From contig NZ_CAAJGK010000118.1 of assembly GCF_900996245.1 (NCBI RefSeq), positions 236,997 through 300,996 on the forward strand: a DNA stretch of 64,000 bases. The letters run 5' to 3'. Origin of the DNA: Paraburkholderia sp. BCC1886 (GTDB lineage Bacteria > Pseudomonadota > Gammaproteobacteria > Burkholderiales > Burkholderiaceae). The translations under genes and the position numbers were made by a program. Of the stretch, positions 63,717 to 64,000 are shown in pieces (positions within the stretch are counted from its first letter, which is position 1; each line of letters starts with the position of its first letter). Below the pieces are notes generated by a model. That model saw nothing but the letters and a program-made list of their open reading frames with translations. It had not been told where the DNA came from and did no database searches.

Positions 63717-64000
63717 ATGGCCATCAATGTCGGTAAAGCCGGACGGGACGGCAACGAAGACGAGATCATCGCGTCCATCAACACCACGCCGCTCGTCGAC
63801 GTGATGCTGGTGCTGCTGATCATCTTCCTGATTACGATCCCGGTCGTCACGCACACGGTGCCGGTGCAGTTGCCACAGCAAACCGTGAGTCCCTTGCAGA
63901 CCAAACCGGACAGTGTCGAGATCGCAGTGAACAAGGACGGCAACGTGTTCTGGAACGAGCGGCTGGTCGATGCGCCGACGCTGCTGGCGCGGCTGAAAAC
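63717..64000 (+). CDS. exbD: ExbD-family protein, second set (3' end outside window)
   Basis: The reading frame opens with ATG at 63717 after GGAG and runs to the window edge. The N-terminus has the ExbD core INTTPLVDVMLVLLIIFLITIPV (about 21-43) with the conserved Asp (D28), followed by periplasmic sequence. About 94 codons are visible; family members are about 140 residues. It completes the second tonB-exbB-exbD set. Confidence 0.93.
   Translation, partial: MAINVGKAGRDGNEDEIIASINTTPLVDVMLVLLIIFLITIPVVTHTVPVQLPQQTVSPLQTKPDSVEIAVNKDGNVFWNERLVDAPTLLARLK

Overview
The window is high-GC DNA with dense, mostly operonic genes. Protein styles (fused peptide-type ABC ATPases, a fused LivH-LivM permease, NtaA/SnaA-type flavin monooxygenases, cold-shock protein, OsmC) suggest a Burkholderiaceae betaproteobacterium, most likely Paraburkholderia/Burkholderia. 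That is an inference from sequence style, not a search result. I see no rRNA, tRNA, insertion sequence, phage gene or CRISPR array.

Layout. (1) 1-4295: a sigma-54-dependent two-component system (sensor kinase, then NtrC-type regulator) followed by two genes with a shared repeated domain; a near-consensus -24/-12 promoter precedes the first of them. (2) 4393-18418: an organosulfur-type scavenging block with a TauD dioxygenase, four luciferase-like (LLM) flavin monooxygenases, a GNAT acetyltransferase, a complete peptide/opine-type ABC transporter (SBP, two permeases, fused ATPase) and a second solute-binding protein. One LLM gene and the SBP gene are each present twice, in opposite orientation. 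(3) 19112-22983: a truncated lumazine-binding mini-protein, a LysR regulator divergent from a tautomerase-MFS pair, and a glyoxalase-fold protein. (4) 23032-33088: a branched-chain-amino-acid-type (LIV) ABC transporter facing a LysR-FMO-CMD-AhpD cassette that ends in a second, very similar LIV binding protein. (5) 33161-36015: a DppA-like SBP, a cold-shock protein and an OsmC protein. (6) 36400-48737: a TonB-dependent rhamnogalacturonan (pectin side-chain backbone) utilisation locus with its own TonB-ExbB-ExbD, a PL4 lyase, a DUF6250-like secreted protein, FecI/FecR-type sigma and anti-sigma regulators, a FecA-type receptor and a Tat-exported PL26/YetA-like exo-lyase. (7) 48825-61429: a sulfonate-type operon (TauD, SsuA-, SsuB- and SsuC-like), then two more family-5 SBPs, an SfnG/SsuD-like monooxygenase and a second full peptide-type ABC operon. 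(8) 61904-64000: a second, unrelated-looking tonB-exbB-exbD set, cut by the window end.

How they may work together. The window holds eight solute-binding proteins, five LLM monooxygenases and two 2-oxoglutarate dioxygenases. This fits uptake of many organosulfur or related small compounds followed by oxidative release of sulfite, amines or aldehydes. No FMN reductase to feed the LLM enzymes was recognised here. The rhamnogalacturonan locus looks like an autonomous carbohydrate-uptake system: substrate sensing through the receptor STN domain and FecR/FecI, extracytoplasmic lyases, and dedicated energy transduction. It lacks a recognisable inner-membrane sugar transporter or GH105 hydrolase within the window.
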